The translations under genes and the position numbers were made by a program. 64,000 nt of DNA from NCBI RefSeq assembly GCF_010726085.1, contig NZ_AP022560.1, positions 5,332,001 to 5,396,000 on the forward strand, given 5' to 3'. Positions within the stretch are counted from its first letter, which is position 1. The number at the start of each line of letters is the position of its first letter. Shown here one piece after another: positions 14,685-24,419 of this stretch. Below the pieces are notes generated by a model. The model worked only from the letters and a program-made list of their open reading frames with translations, had not been told where the DNA came from and ran no database searches. The stretch is from Mycolicibacterium moriokaense (GTDB taxonomy: Bacteria > Actinomycetota > Actinomycetes > Mycobacteriales > Mycobacteriaceae).

Positions 14685-16226
14685 TCAGGCCGAGTCGTGA
14701 AGCTCCGCCTTCATGGTGCGGCCCTCGAAGAACTCGGGGTTGCGGAACCGCCAGAAGATCATCAGCACCGCGCCGAGCAACAGGATGCCGAAGCCCATGA
14801 AGAACACCAGCCCGATACCACCGATCGCCGCGCCGCTGCCGTTCTCCGGGTTCATGCTCTCGCGTACCGAGATGACGAAAACCAAGGCAAGAACGATCCC
14901 GCCGAGCAATGGGAACAGGAACTTGAAGACCACGTTGTGGACGTTCTTGAACAGTTCGCTGCGGAAGTACCACACGCATGCGAACGCGGTGATGCCGTAG
15001 TACCAGCAGATCATGATGCCAAGCGCGGCAATGGTATCCAACAGCACATGCTCCGACAGCAGGCTCACGACGGTGTAGAACGCGCCCGTCACGATTCCGG
15101 CGACCACGGTGGCGTATGCGGGCACCAGGAATCGTGGGCTGACACTGGCGAATCGCTTAGGGAACGCTCCGTAGGCGCCCATCGCGAGCATGGTGCGCGC
15201 CGCCGGTAGGAACGTCGTCTGCAGACTGGCCACCGACGACGCGAAGATGGCCAGGTACAGCACCGGACCGCCGATGCCACCGAGTATCGGATCGGCAAGT
15301 GCACCGAATACGTTCTCCGCGTTCTCCGGATTGCCAAGGCCCAGACCTTCTTCACCGACGCCGGCGTACATCATCACTGCCACCGCGACCAGCAGGTAGG
15401 TCAGCAGGATCGTCAGCACGCACAACAGCCCCGCCCGGCCCGGCACCCTCGTCGGATCCTTGCTCTCCTCGCCGAGGGTCAGGCATGTGTCCCATCCCCA
15501 GAAGGCGAAGATGGAACCCGTCACGCCAATGATGAAGGCGCCCATCGTAAGTCCGGTGAAGGGATCGAACCAGTCGAAGGTGAAGGACAGGCCGGCGGGG
15601 GCCTCTCCGCGACCGACATGGACGACGGCCATCACCGCGAACGCCAGTAGCACCACCATCTGGAAGCCCACGAGCACGTACTGCACGTATTCACTCGTGG
15701 TGATCCCACGGCTGGCGATGAATGTGGCGATGGCGATGAACGCCAATGTCGTGAGGATGTTGACGAATGTGTTGCCGGCCAGGTCGGCGATATCAGGGTT
15801 GTTGAAGACCCGCGCGATGAACAGGTAGAAGAATTCCACCGCGATCGCCGCGAGATTCGACAGCACGATGATCGTGGCGATCACCATTCCCCAGCCACAC
15901 ATCCAACCCACCCACGGGCCGAATGCCTTGGTGGACCAGGTGAACGAGGCGCCGCAGTCGGGCGCACGCGAGTTCAACTCACGGTAGGCGTACGCCGTCA
16001 GGAACATCGGGATGAATCCGGCGATGAAGATCGCCGGCATCTTCAGCCCGACTGCGGCGACGATGAGTCCGATGCTCGCGGTGAGCGTGTATCCGGGTGC
16101 CACGGAAGCGATTCCGAGGATCGCCCCGGAAAGGGTGCCGACCTTGCCGGTGGCTAGTCCTTTGGAGACCAGCCCGGCAGACTCCTCGGCTAGATGAAGT
16201 TTCTTTTCGGCGTCGGTCTCGCTCAC
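14685..16226 (-). CDS. amino acid permease, APC superfamily
   Basis: 513-aa inner-membrane transporter with about twelve to thirteen hydrophobic spans. The first span contains GIASVAPGYTLTASIG, the unwound Gly-rich substrate site of APC transporters, and the region near residue 240 (FWGWDTCLTLGEESKDP) matches the family signature around span 6. The GTG start overlaps the stop of the universal stress protein gene by 4 bp, so the two are translated together. The likely substrate is an amino acid or amine; which one cannot be said. Confidence 0.9.
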   Translation of the reverse strand: MSETDAEKKLHLAEESAGLVSKGLATGKVGTLSGAILGIASVAPGYTLTASIGLIVAAVGLKMPAIFIAGFIPMFLTAYAYRELNSRAPDCGASFTWSTKAFGPWVGWMCGWGMVIATIIVLSNLAAIAVEFFYLFIARVFNNPDIADLAGNTFVNILTTLAFIAIATFIASRGITTSEYVQYVLVGFQMVVLLAFAVMAVVHVGRGEAPAGLSFTFDWFDPFTGLTMGAFIIGVTGSIFAFWGWDTCLTLGEESKDPTRVPGRAGLLCVLTILLTYLLVAVAVMMYAGVGEEGLGLGNPENAENVFGALADPILGGIGGPVLYLAIFASSVASLQTTFLPAARTMLAMGAYGAFPKRFASVSPRFLVPAYATVVAGIVTGAFYTVVSLLSEHVLLDTIAALGIMICWYYGITAFACVWYFRSELFKNVHNVVFKFLFPLLGGIVLALVFVISVRESMNPENGSGAAIGGIGLVFFMGFGILLLGAVLMIFWRFRNPEFFEGRTMKAELHDSA

Positions 16227-17110
16227 GGCAGGTCCGCAGCTTCGAATTGATCCCTGGGAACCACCACCATCGGAACCTCCAATACTCGCAACATCTTGGC
16301 GGCCGTAGAGCCGAGGAACAGCCTCTTGGGTGCACTCAGCCGACTCGACCCCACCATGATCAGATCGCCATCATGCCACTCCAGCTTGCTGACGGCCTCT
16401 TCAACCGTGTGGCCGTCGACGATCGTCGATGTCACCGGGAAGCCTTCGGGCAGATTGCTTTTCGCCGTTTCGAGCGTATGTTGCGCATGTGCGAGCGCAT
16501 GCTCACGCACCGCCTCGTCGTCGCCGCGGAGCGTGCCGAACATCGGATCCAGCGCAACCAGTGACACCAGCCGCAGCGGGGTTCCGGCGGCGCGGCTGAA
16601 CCGCACTGCAGTGTTGAGTAGCAGATCCGCCCCGACGCGTTCACCGAGCGCGCACGTCACCTCGCGGACGCGTTCGATCGACGACTCGCGGGTACCTCGT
16701 GGCGCCACGGCGACGGGCACCGGTGACGAGTGCAGGAGCTCGTTGACGACCGAACCCAGCGAGTAGCTCCCGGCGAGGCCACCGCCGGAGCCTCCGACGA
16801 CGATGAGATCGGCTTCCACCCGTGCCGCTTCTTTGATCAACCCGTCGGCGTAGGAGTCGTCGAAGCTGACGTGGGTCCCCACGGTGATGTCGGCGGGGAT
16901 GTCGGCGCGCGCTTCGGCGAGCCAGCGCTCAGCCTGTTCGGCGAGGTGCTCGTCGTAGCCACCCACCGGAACCAGCGCGGCCCCCGCGCGGTCTGGCGGC
17001 AGGATGATGCTCACTCCGAGCTCGGCGCCAAGCGTGCGGGCCAGCCGCACGCCGAGTGCCAATGCATCGGCGCCTCCCGGCGTCGCCAGGTAACCAACGA
17101 CCAGCTTCAT
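16223..17110 (-). CDS. universal stress protein, two Usp domains
   Basis: 295 aa with two tandem Usp folds (about 1-145 and 150-293). Each ends in the nucleotide-binding glycine signature: GGSGGGLAGSYSLGSV near residue 105, and a degenerate second one, GSSRLSAPKRLFLGS, near 252. Mycobacterial proteins of this design bind ATP or cAMP. It heads an operon with the permease and overlaps it by 4 bp. A permease-USP pair suggests stress-linked transport, which is inference. Confidence 0.9.
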   Translation of the reverse strand: MKLVVGYLATPGGADALALGVRLARTLGAELGVSIILPPDRAGAALVPVGGYDEHLAEQAERWLAEARADIPADITVGTHVSFDDSYADGLIKEAARVEADLIVVGGSGGGLAGSYSLGSVVNELLHSSPVPVAVAPRGTRESSIERVREVTCALGERVGADLLLNTAVRFSRAAGTPLRLVSLVALDPMFGTLRGDDEAVREHALAHAQHTLETAKSNLPEGFPVTSTIVDGHTVEEAVSKLEWHDGDLIMVGSSRLSAPKRLFLGSTAAKMLRVLEVPMVVVPRDQFEAADLP

Positions 17111-17216
17111 GCCGCACCACCCATCGATCGCACACCGTTGTACGGACGTTGTGTGGTGATCCTGTCAACGCGCGGCCACCGTTATCCCCGCTTCGGAGAA
17201 ATTGGTTCGCGGGTGA

Positions 17217-18086
17217 TCAGGCGTTGTACTCGGCGGCGCCGTCCTCCAGCACCAGGCGCGCGTTCGATCCGTCCGGGTTGGACGCCTCGGTGCGGAACAC
17301 CGCGTGACCCGGCTCGGTCCGCCAGATCGACGTCGTCAAGGTCTCGCCGGGAAACACCGGTGACGTGAACCGGGCCGCGATGGCACTGACTTTCGTCGCG
17401 TCGCCTCCGCCGAGCTCGGCAACCAGGGCACGGCCCGCGACGCCGTAGGTGCACAGGCCGTGCAGGATCGGCTTCGGGAAGCCGGCCAGCTCGCGCGCGA
17501 ACCACGGATCGCTGTGCAGCGGATTGCGGTCGCCGGACAGCCGATAGATCAGCGCCTGATCCTCACGGGTCGGTAGCACGATCGTCGAATCCGGTGCACG
17601 GTCGGGGATTTCGGGCGCCGACGGGCGCTGTCCCGGCTGGCCGCCGAACCCACCCTCGCCACGGATGACCGCGGTGGTGTGAGTTTCGGCGATCACCTCA
17701 CCTGAGTCCGGATCGGTGCCCGTCGCCTTGAGCATGACGACCGCGTTCTTGCCCTCGCCCTTGTCCTGGATGTCGTCTACTTCGGCGACGACGCTCAGCT
17801 TTCCTGCCGGGGGCAGCGGCTTGAACAACCGGATGCCCTGGGAACCGTGCAGCAACATGGCGAAATTGAAGCTGCCGATCAACCCGGCCGCCGCGAACGG
17901 CAGACACGCGATCACCGCGTAGGTGGGCAGCACCTGTTGCGGGATGTCATGACTGTTCTCCGTCGTGAAAGCCAGGTCATCGACTCCAGCGCCGACGCCC
18001 AGCGCGTAGAGCAACGTATCCCGGTCGGTCCACGAGAAAAGCTGCGGCTCCGTTTTCTTGCCTATGGCATTAGGGTCGAGTGGCAT
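17217..18086 (-). CDS. htdY: 3-hydroxyacyl-thioester dehydratase, HtdY-like (MaoC family)
   Basis: 289-aa double-hotdog protein of the R-specific enoyl-CoA hydratase type. The C-terminal half holds the hydratase-2 signature with catalytic Asp and His (GDRNPLHSDPWFA near residue 195). The N-terminal hotdog lacks it, as usual. I start at ATG 18086, since upstream codons enter the divergent acrA1 promoter. Size and place opposite acrA1 match Rv3389c of M. tuberculosis. Probable role in fatty acid or sterol side-chain beta-oxidation. Confidence 0.88.
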   Translation of the reverse strand: MPLDPNAIGKKTEPQLFSWTDRDTLLYALGVGAGVDDLAFTTENSHDIPQQVLPTYAVIACLPFAAAGLIGSFNFAMLLHGSQGIRLFKPLPPAGKLSVVAEVDDIQDKGEGKNAVVMLKATGTDPDSGEVIAETHTTAVIRGEGGFGGQPGQRPSAPEIPDRAPDSTIVLPTREDQALIYRLSGDRNPLHSDPWFARELAGFPKPILHGLCTYGVAGRALVAELGGGDATKVSAIAARFTSPVFPGETLTTSIWRTEPGHAVFRTEASNPDGSNARLVLEDGAAEYNA

Positions 18087-18178
18087 CGAGGCTCCCTTCG
18101 CTGATGTGTCGGACGATACACAGGACCGCCAGCCGGGCCGGCAAGCCAGCATTGACCTTTCCTCCGCCAGGGGAGACC

Positions 18179-20200
18179 ATGACTCGCATGCGTTATGTCG
18201 TTACCGGCGGTACCGGATTTATTGGCCGACGCGTGGTATCGCAGATCCTGGCAAGTCACGATGACGCCGAGGTCTGGGTGCTGGTGCGACGCGAGTCGCT
18301 CGGGCGATTCGAACAGATGGCCGTCAATGAGCGGGATCGAGTAAAACCGCTGGTCGGCGACCTCACTGCACCCGGGCTGGGCCTGACCGACGACGCGATC
18401 GCCGAGCTCGACCCCGTCGACCACGTCGTGCACTGCGCAGCGATCTACGACATCACCGCCACCGAGGCCGACCAACGGGCGGCCAACGTCGACGGCACCC
18501 GCGCCGTCATCGACCTCGCACAGCGCCTCGACGCGACCATGCACCACGTGTCCTCGATCGCCATCGCAGGCACCCACCGCGGCGAGTTCACCGAGGACGA
18601 CTTCGACGTGAATCAGGACCTGCCGACGCCGTACCACCAGACCAAGTTCGAAGCCGAACGGCTGGTGCGCTCCGCCGCGGGCCTGCGCTTCCGCATCTAT
18701 CGACCCGCCGTCGTTGTCGGCGACTCGCGCACCGGCGAGATGGACAAGGTGGACGGCCCCTACTACTTCTTCGGCGTGCTGGCCAAGCTGGCGCGTCTGC
18801 CCAGATTCACGCCGATGGCACTGCCCGACACCGGACGGGCGAACATCGTTCCGGTCGACTTCGTCGCCGAAGCGCTCGTCGCACTGATGCACACACCGGA
18901 CCGCGACGGGCAGACGTTCCACCTCACGGCACCGAAAACAATTGGGCTGCACGGCATCTACCGCGGCGTCGCCAAAGCCGCGGGACTACCACCGCTCATC
19001 GGCTCGCTGCCGCGCAGCACCGCGATTCCGATCGTGCGGGCCACCGGGCGCGCCAAGGTTCTGCGCAACATGGCTGCGACACAGTTGGGGATACCCGGCG
19101 AAGTGCTCGACGTCGTTGACCTGTTCCCCACGTTCACCTCCGACAACACCGACGAAGCGCTGCGCGGCACCGGCATCGCGGTGCCCGAGTTCGCCACGTT
19201 CGCACCGAAACTGTGGCGCTACTGGGCCGAACACCTTGATCCCGACCGCGCACGCCGCAACGACCCCGCCGGACCTCTGGTCGGTAAGCACGTCATCATC
19301 ACCGGTGCGTCCAGCGGGATCGGGCGGGCCTCTGCCATTGCGGTCGCCGAACGCGGTGCGACGGTATTCGCCTTGGCGCGCAACGCCGAAGCGCTCGACG
19401 AACTGGTCGCCGAGATCCGTGCGGCCGGCGGACAGGCGCACGCGTTCACGTGCGACGTCACCGACTCGACATCGGTCGAGGTTACGGTCAAGGACATCCT
19501 CGGCCGGTTCGACCACGTCGACTATCTGGTGAACAACGCAGGACGGTCAATTCGCCGTTCGGTGTCGGCGTCCACCGACCGCTTACACGACTACGAGCGC
19601 GTGATGGCGGTCAATTACTTCGGGGCGGTGCGGATGGTGCTCGCCCTGCTGCCGCACTGGCGGGAGCGGAAGTACGGCCACGTCGTCAATGTGTCCAGCG
19701 CCGGTGTGCAGGCCAGGAATCCGAAGTACAGCGCTTATATTCCCACCAAGGCTGCCCTGGATGCGTTCGCCGAAGTCGTTGGCAGCGAGACTCTTTCCGA
19801 TCACATCACCTTCACCAACATCCACATGCCATTGGTGAAGACTCCGATGATCGTGCCGTCGCGCCGGCTGAACCCGATACCGCCGATCACCGCCGAGCAC
19901 GCCGCCGCGATGGTGGTCCGCGGTCTGGTCGAGAAGCCCGCGAGGATCGACACGCCGATCGGGACACTGGCCGATGCCGGTATGTATTTCACGCCCAAGC
20001 TGTCGCGGCGGGTCCTCCACCAGATCTATTTGGGGTATCCGGATTCGGCTGCCGCACGCGGGATCGAGACATCCGAGCCCGTAACAGAACGCCGCCCGAG
20101 GCGACCCGCGCGCACCACAGTGCGCCCCGTGCGCGTCCCCCGCGCCGTGACCCGCCCGGCCAAGCGCGCGCTGCGGATGGTGCCCGGCGTGCACTGGTGA
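18179..20200 (+). CDS. acrA1: multifunctional acyl-CoA reductase AcrA1-like SDR
   Basis: 673-aa two-domain enzyme. The N-terminal extended-SDR/thioester-reductase half begins with the nucleotide-binding motif TGGTGFIG at about residues 9-16. The C-terminal classical SDR half has TGASSGIG near residue 375, NNAG near 450 and the catalytic Tyr/Lys in YIPTK near 520. The ATG follows GGGGAGACC directly. Homologues reduce fatty acyl-CoA to aldehyde or alcohol for wax ester formation. The Arg-rich C-terminal tail is unusual and probably disordered. It faces htdY across 92 bp. Confidence 0.88.
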   Translation: MTRMRYVVTGGTGFIGRRVVSQILASHDDAEVWVLVRRESLGRFEQMAVNERDRVKPLVGDLTAPGLGLTDDAIAELDPVDHVVHCAAIYDITATEADQRAANVDGTRAVIDLAQRLDATMHHVSSIAIAGTHRGEFTEDDFDVNQDLPTPYHQTKFEAERLVRSAAGLRFRIYRPAVVVGDSRTGEMDKVDGPYYFFGVLAKLARLPRFTPMALPDTGRANIVPVDFVAEALVALMHTPDRDGQTFHLTAPKTIGLHGIYRGVAKAAGLPPLIGSLPRSTAIPIVRATGRAKVLRNMAATQLGIPGEVLDVVDLFPTFTSDNTDEALRGTGIAVPEFATFAPKLWRYWAEHLDPDRARRNDPAGPLVGKHVIITGASSGIGRASAIAVAERGATVFALARNAEALDELVAEIRAAGGQAHAFTCDVTDSTSVEVTVKDILGRFDHVDYLVNNAGRSIRRSVSASTDRLHDYERVMAVNYFGAVRMVLALLPHWRERKYGHVVNVSSAGVQARNPKYSAYIPTKAALDAFAEVVGSETLSDHITFTNIHMPLVKTPMIVPSRRLNPIPPITAEHAAAMVVRGLVEKPARIDTPIGTLADAGMYFTPKLSRRVLHQIYLGYPDSAAARGIETSEPVTERRPRRPARTTVRPVRVPRAVTRPAKRALRMVPGVHW

Positions 20201-20225
20201 GCGGAAAGGCCCTATCGTTTCAGGC

Positions 20226-21260
20226 GTGACGCTGCCTGTGTTCGTCGACGTCGATACCGGCGTCGACGACGCGATGGCGCTGGTGTACCTCTTCGGCAGC
20301 GACGACGCCGAGGTCGTCGGGATCGCGTCGACCGCCGGAAATGTTCCCGTACAACAGGTCTGCCGAAACAACCTGGGACTGCTGGAGCTCTGCGGAATGG
20401 ACATCCCGGTGTCCAAAGGTTCCGAGCAGCCGGTCAAGGCACCGTTGCGCACCGCCGAAGACACCCACGGACCCGAGGGCATCGGTTACGCGCGGTTGCC
20501 CCCGACCAACCGGCAACTCACCGCCTACGACGCCGCCGAGGCGTGGGTGCTTGCCGCGCAGGCCTATCCGGGCGAACTGATAGGAGTGGCCACCGGCCCG
20601 CTGACCAACCTGGCACTGGCTTTACGGAAGGAACCGACGCTACCCACGTTGTTGCGCCGTCTGGTGATCATGGGCGGCTCCTTCGACTACCGCGGCAACA
20701 CGACGCCCGTCGCGGAGTGGAACATCAGCGTGGACCCGGAGGCCGCCGCCGAGGTCTTCGCCGCATGGGGCGCGGCGTGGGGGTCGCAGGAGCCGACCCA
20801 CTTGCCGATCGTGCTGGGACTCAACCTGACCGAGAACATCGCGATGACGCCGGCGCTGTTGAACCGGCTCGCGACGGCGGCGGAGTCATCGTCGATTCCG
20901 ATGAGCGTGCTTGACGACCGCGGCACGAGATCGGTCGCCTCCAATCCACTCATCGCGGTCCTCGAAGACGCTATGCGGTTCTACTTCGAATTCCACTTCG
21001 ACCAGGACGAGGGTTACCTTGCGCATCTGCACGACCCACTGGCCGCTGCGGTGGCGCTGGATCCCGACCTGGTCACGTGCCGACCGACCACGATCGATGT
21101 CGAGCTGACCGGCACGTTGACCCGCGGCATGACAATCGCGGACTGGAGCAACCGATGGGGTCGAGAACCCAACGCGCTCATCGGTGTTGGAGTCGATCCG
21201 AAGGTGTTCTTCGACCGCTTCATCGCCCGAGTGGGCGCCTTCGCCCGACGCCTGGGTTGA
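20226..21260 (+). CDS. iunH: nucleoside hydrolase, IunH-like
   Basis: 344-aa inosine-uridine-preferring nucleoside hydrolase fold, which cleaves the N-glycosidic bond of ribonucleosides for salvage. The calcium-binding signature VDVDTGVDDA stands at the N-terminus, and the second Asp-containing motif HDPLAAAVALDPD near residue 265 completes the site. The start is GTG 20226, with TATCGT 7 bp upstream, so the transcript may be leaderless. It follows acrA1 by 25 bp and converges on ohr with 3 bp between stops. Confidence 0.9.
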   Translation: MTLPVFVDVDTGVDDAMALVYLFGSDDAEVVGIASTAGNVPVQQVCRNNLGLLELCGMDIPVSKGSEQPVKAPLRTAEDTHGPEGIGYARLPPTNRQLTAYDAAEAWVLAAQAYPGELIGVATGPLTNLALALRKEPTLPTLLRRLVIMGGSFDYRGNTTPVAEWNISVDPEAAAEVFAAWGAAWGSQEPTHLPIVLGLNLTENIAMTPALLNRLATAAESSSIPMSVLDDRGTRSVASNPLIAVLEDAMRFYFEFHFDQDEGYLAHLHDPLAAAVALDPDLVTCRPTTIDVELTGTLTRGMTIADWSNRWGREPNALIGVGVDPKVFFDRFIARVGAFARRLG

Positions 21261-21263
21261 CGC

Positions 21264-21686
21264 TCAGTCGTCGGTCACAACGATCTTGACGTCGATGTTT
21301 CCGCGGGTGGCGTTGGAGTACGGGCACACCTGATGCGCCTTGTCGGACAGCTGCTGGGCGACGTCGTGTTCGAGGTTGGGCAGCGTGACCTCCAGCTCGA
21401 CGGCAAGACCGAAGCCGCCGTTTTCGAGCTGTCCGATCGAAACCCGCGCTCCGACAGACGAATCCGACACATCGGCATTCTCCTGGCGTCCGACCAGTCG
21501 CAACGCGGAGTGGTAGCACGCGGCGTATCCGACCGCGAACAGCTGCTCGGGGTTGGTGCCGTTGCCACTGCCGCCCATTTCCTTCGGGATGGCGAGGTCG
21601 AGATCGAGCTTGCCGTCGGAGGTGCGGCCGTGGCCGTCACGTCCTTCGCCGGTTGCCAAAGCCTCAGCGGTGTAGAGGGTTTTCAT
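21264..21686 (-). CDS. ohr: organic hydroperoxide resistance protein Ohr
   Basis: 140-aa OsmC/Ohr-family thiol peroxidase that reduces organic hydroperoxides. Both redox cysteines are visible in their motifs: AACYHSAL near residue 60 and VCPYSNAT near residue 124. The catalytic Arg is expected in the N-terminal region. The gene overlaps ohrR by 23 bp and is therefore coupled to its own repressor, rather than divergent from it as in many bacteria. Confidence 0.94.
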   Translation of the reverse strand: MKTLYTAEALATGEGRDGHGRTSDGKLDLDLAIPKEMGGSGNGTNPEQLFAVGYAACYHSALRLVGRQENADVSDSSVGARVSIGQLENGGFGLAVELEVTLPNLEHDVAQQLSDKAHQVCPYSNATRGNIDVKIVVTDD

Positions 21687-22128
21687 GGGTTTCCTTTCCT
21701 AGGGATGCATTGAGCGCATCGGTGAGGTTTCGAATCGCATCTCGTAGATCGGTGGCCTCTTGCTCCGTCAAACCCGTGGCGGCGAACAATTCTTCCGGGA
21801 TGCACTGGGCTTTACGTTCGAGCCGACGCCCTTCCGGCGTCAGGGTCACCTCGACGATGCGCTCATCGGCGTGCGACCTTTCGCGGCGGACAAACCCATT
21901 GGCCTCCAAGCGCTTCAGCAGCGGCGAAAGCGTGCCCGAGTCGAGTTGGAGTCGCTCACCCAATCTGCTGACGGTGACGGGACCTTCCTCCCAGAGCACC
22001 AGCAGTACGAGGTACTGCGGGTAGGTGAGGTTCAGCTCGGACAGGATCGGCCGGTACGCCGCCGTCATCGCCCGCGACGCCGAATACAGGGCGAAGCAGA
22101 GGTGGCGATCCAGCGTCATCATGGCCAT
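21664..22128 (-). CDS. ohrR: MarR-family peroxide sensor OhrR
   Basis: 154-aa winged-helix repressor that releases DNA when its N-terminal cysteine is oxidised. The reactive Cys is at residue 11 in DRHLCFALYSASR, followed by the conserved Tyr. The wing and helices follow in LTYPQYLVLLVLW and LGERLQLDSGTLSPLLKRLE, typical of OhrR. The start could be the first ATG or one of the two in-frame ATGs just after it. The perfect palindrome at 22152-22165 lies 24 bp upstream and is the probable operator. Confidence 0.93.
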   Translation of the reverse strand: MAMMTLDRHLCFALYSASRAMTAAYRPILSELNLTYPQYLVLLVLWEEGPVTVSRLGERLQLDSGTLSPLLKRLEANGFVRRERSHADERIVEVTLTPEGRRLERKAQCIPEELFAATGLTEQEATDLRDAIRNLTDALNASLGKETHENPLHR

Positions 22129-22151
22129 AGCAGAACTATAGCCCGCAATTC

Positions 22152-22165
22152 AATTGTGCACAATT
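22152..22165 (-). promoter_or_regulatory. OhrR operator palindrome
   Basis: AATTGTGCACAATT is a perfect 14-bp palindrome 24 bp before the ohrR start. Its last bases touch the stop codon of the SnoaL-like gene at 22164-22166, so control is placed exactly at the gene boundary. Confidence 0.75.
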
Positions 22166-22730
22166 AATCTATGCGAGCGGCGATGTAGTCAAGGAATGCC
22201 TGCGGCACCTCGGATGGGTCGACCTTGGTGAAGAAGTCGGGCGTAGCGATGGCGGAGTATGTCTCCTCACCTTTGATGAAGCCCTCCTCGTCGAAGGGCC
22301 AGAGGGTCACCATGCGCAGTTTCAGGATGTAGAAAGCCGTCGGATCATCAGCGGGAAAGCCCCGCTTGAGCGCGTCGGCGCCATAGTACAGCGAACGTAA
22401 ATTGCCCTCGGTGACTACGGTTTCGTCGTCGACGACGATCCGGTCCATGTCCAGCTCCAGGCAGAACTGACCGCCATGGACGATCGTCTCTTCGTAGAAG
22501 TTCCTGACCGCTTCCGTCCCCACTGGGCTGAAGTCCTCTGATGCGCCCCAGGCGATGTAGCGCGGATTCGGGCACAGCGTCGACATCACCTGGTCGAGAT
22601 CCAGGTTCGCCTCGCCGATCGCATGCTGGAGCACTCGATTGAGCATGAGCCGGTGACGCGGATTGGTCGTCGTGGCGATGCGCTGCTCGAGCAAGCGGAA
22701 CGTCTTCGTCGGGTCGATGATGTCGGGCAT
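22164..22730 (-). CDS. SnoaL/NTF2-like protein, 188 aa
   Basis: Cone-shaped NTF2-fold protein of the nuclear-transport-factor-2/SnoaL-like superfamily, members of which are isomerases, hydratases or ligand binders. ATG 22730 follows GGAGGACAAG. The pattern of an N-terminal helix pair, then NPRYIAWGASEDFSPVG and a strand-rich C-terminal half with WPFDEEGFIKGEETYS, supports the fold. No catalytic assignment is possible. It lies upstream of ohrR on the same strand and may share transcription. Confidence 0.7.
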   Translation of the reverse strand: MPDIIDPTKTFRLLEQRIATTTNPRHRLMLNRVLQHAIGEANLDLDQVMSTLCPNPRYIAWGASEDFSPVGTEAVRNFYEETIVHGGQFCLELDMDRIVVDDETVVTEGNLRSLYYGADALKRGFPADDPTAFYILKLRMVTLWPFDEEGFIKGEETYSAIATPDFFTKVDPSEVPQAFLDYIAARID

Positions 22731-22817
22731 CTTGTCCTCCTCGCAGGCGGACAAATTTTTCCACGCGGGTCAGCCCCCTGTTCCGCAATTCGTCGAGGCC
22801 TTCACAGCGAGCACCTG

Positions 22818-24419
22818 TCATTCGTAGATCCCCTCGAGGTACCACCTCCTCTGCCGATAACACAGCAGCAGGGCGCGCCCCGGCTTCCCGTCGACGAGCA
22901 CCTGCGCCCTGGCCGTGCGGCCGACTCTGGCTTGCTCGGGGTCCCACCACCGTTCGTCGACCGGCCACGGCCCCGCCCACCACGCCAGGCGCGCATCGGT
23001 GGAACCGGGCGCCACCAGACGCGACGGGTCCGCGGAGAACAGTCCCCGACCGGTCACCCGCACCGGATTCCCACCGGCGTCGAACAGTTCGACCGGATCG
23101 TCGAGCAGCACCGTCGGCGACGGCTCGGGCAGTTGGCCCGGCCATGGCTGAGAAGGATCGGCACGCGGCACCTGTTCGTCACCCAGCGGGGTGAAGGTGA
23201 TGCGCTCGGCGGGTCCGCGACCACCGCTGAGCACAGGCACCTGCACCGCCTCGGGCCCGAGCAGCCCTTGCACCCGTACCAGCGCGCGGCGAGCCCGCAG
23301 CCGGTCCTCCTCCCCGACGCCACCCCACAGCGGCAACTGCAGCGCCTCGGCCGAAACCAGTTCCACCGGACGCAGCCGGATCACGGTGACCGGCGCAGAC
23401 GGTCGATCGTCCCGGTTGCGCCTGTTCAACCAGCCATCCAATTGCCAGCGCACCCGGTCGGCGGTGGCATCCTCGGTCAGCGGTTCCGCACAACGCCAAA
23501 CCCGTTCCAGCTCTTCGCCTTTGGCGGTGATGGCGTGGATGGCCAGGCGGGTGCATCCGACCCCGGACGCCTGGAGCGAGCGGTGCAGGGTGCCGGCCAA
23601 CGAGCGGCCTGCGAACGCCGCGGCATCCACCCGATCGATTGGCGGGTCGCAGTCCATGACCGCGTCGAGTTCCGGCTCGGGTTCGCGACCCGACGGCCCC
23701 CTGGCGGACTCACCACGGGCGAACCGGTGCGCGGCCACCGCATCGGCACCGAACCGCGAGGCCACATCGCTGCGGGACAACGCCGCGAACTGTCCAATGG
23801 TGCGAATTCCCATGCGCCACAGCAGGTCTGCCAATTCCTCCCGCCCTGGCGCAGCCAGACTGGGTTCGGCAGCCAGCTGCCGGATGGACAGCGTCGACAG
23901 AAACAGCGCATCGCCGCCGGGTTCGATGATCCGTCCCGCCCGCGCGGCGAAGACCGCGGTGGGCAGCTGGTCGGCAATACCCACCTGGCATTCGGCTCCG
24001 GCGGCGGCCACCGCGTCGACCAACCGCTCGGCGGCGACCTGCTCGGAACCGAAGTAGCGCGCCGCGCCACGCACCGGCAGCACCAGCAGGCCGGGCCGCA
24101 AGACCTCGGCCCGCGGCACCAGGTCGTCCACCGCGGCCGTCACATCCTCGAAATGGCGGGCATCGCGGGCCGGATCGGCGGCAACGACATGCAGATCCGG
24201 GCACCTGGCCTGTGATTCCCGGCGGCGCAACCCCCGTCGCACACCCACCGCACGGGCCGACGCCGAACAGGCGATCACCCGGTTGGCCAACGTCACCGCG
24301 ACCGGAGCCGTAGGTGTCAGACCAGCCGCCGCGGCGGCGGCGACCGCGGGCCAGTCCATGCACCAGATGGCCAATACGCGCGACGACGAAGACGGCACCG
24401 CAGCCCGCTCACTGGGCAA
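22818..24419 (-). CDS. imuB: ImuB, inactive Y-family polymerase of the mutasome
   Basis: 533-aa adapter that links DnaE2 and ImuA' to the beta clamp in SOS mutagenesis. The Y-family fold is present from [13 protein letters not shown] onward, but the acidic residues that hold metal in active polymerases are not in place, as usual for ImuB. The clamp-binding peptide QLPLWG is at residues 361-366. The frame opens at TTG 24419; GTG 24398 is a good alternative. It overlaps imuA' and follows it in the same SOS transcript. Confidence 0.95.
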   Translation of the reverse strand: MPSERAAVPSSSSRVLAIWCMDWPAVAAAAAAGLTPTAPVAVTLANRVIACSASARAVGVRRGLRRRESQARCPDLHVVAADPARDARHFEDVTAAVDDLVPRAEVLRPGLLVLPVRGAARYFGSEQVAAERLVDAVAAAGAECQVGIADQLPTAVFAARAGRIIEPGGDALFLSTLSIRQLAAEPSLAAPGREELADLLWRMGIRTIGQFAALSRSDVASRFGADAVAAHRFARGESARGPSGREPEPELDAVMDCDPPIDRVDAAAFAGRSLAGTLHRSLQASGVGCTRLAIHAITAKGEELERVWRCAEPLTEDATADRVRWQLDGWLNRRNRDDRPSAPVTVIRLRPVELVSAEALQLPLWGGVGEEDRLRARRALVRVQGLLGPEAVQVPVLSGGRGPAERITFTPLGDEQVPRADPSQPWPGQLPEPSPTVLLDDPVELFDAGGNPVRVTGRGLFSADPSRLVAPGSTDARLAWWAGPWPVDERWWDPEQARVGRTARAQVLVDGKPGRALLLCYRQRRWYLEGIYE

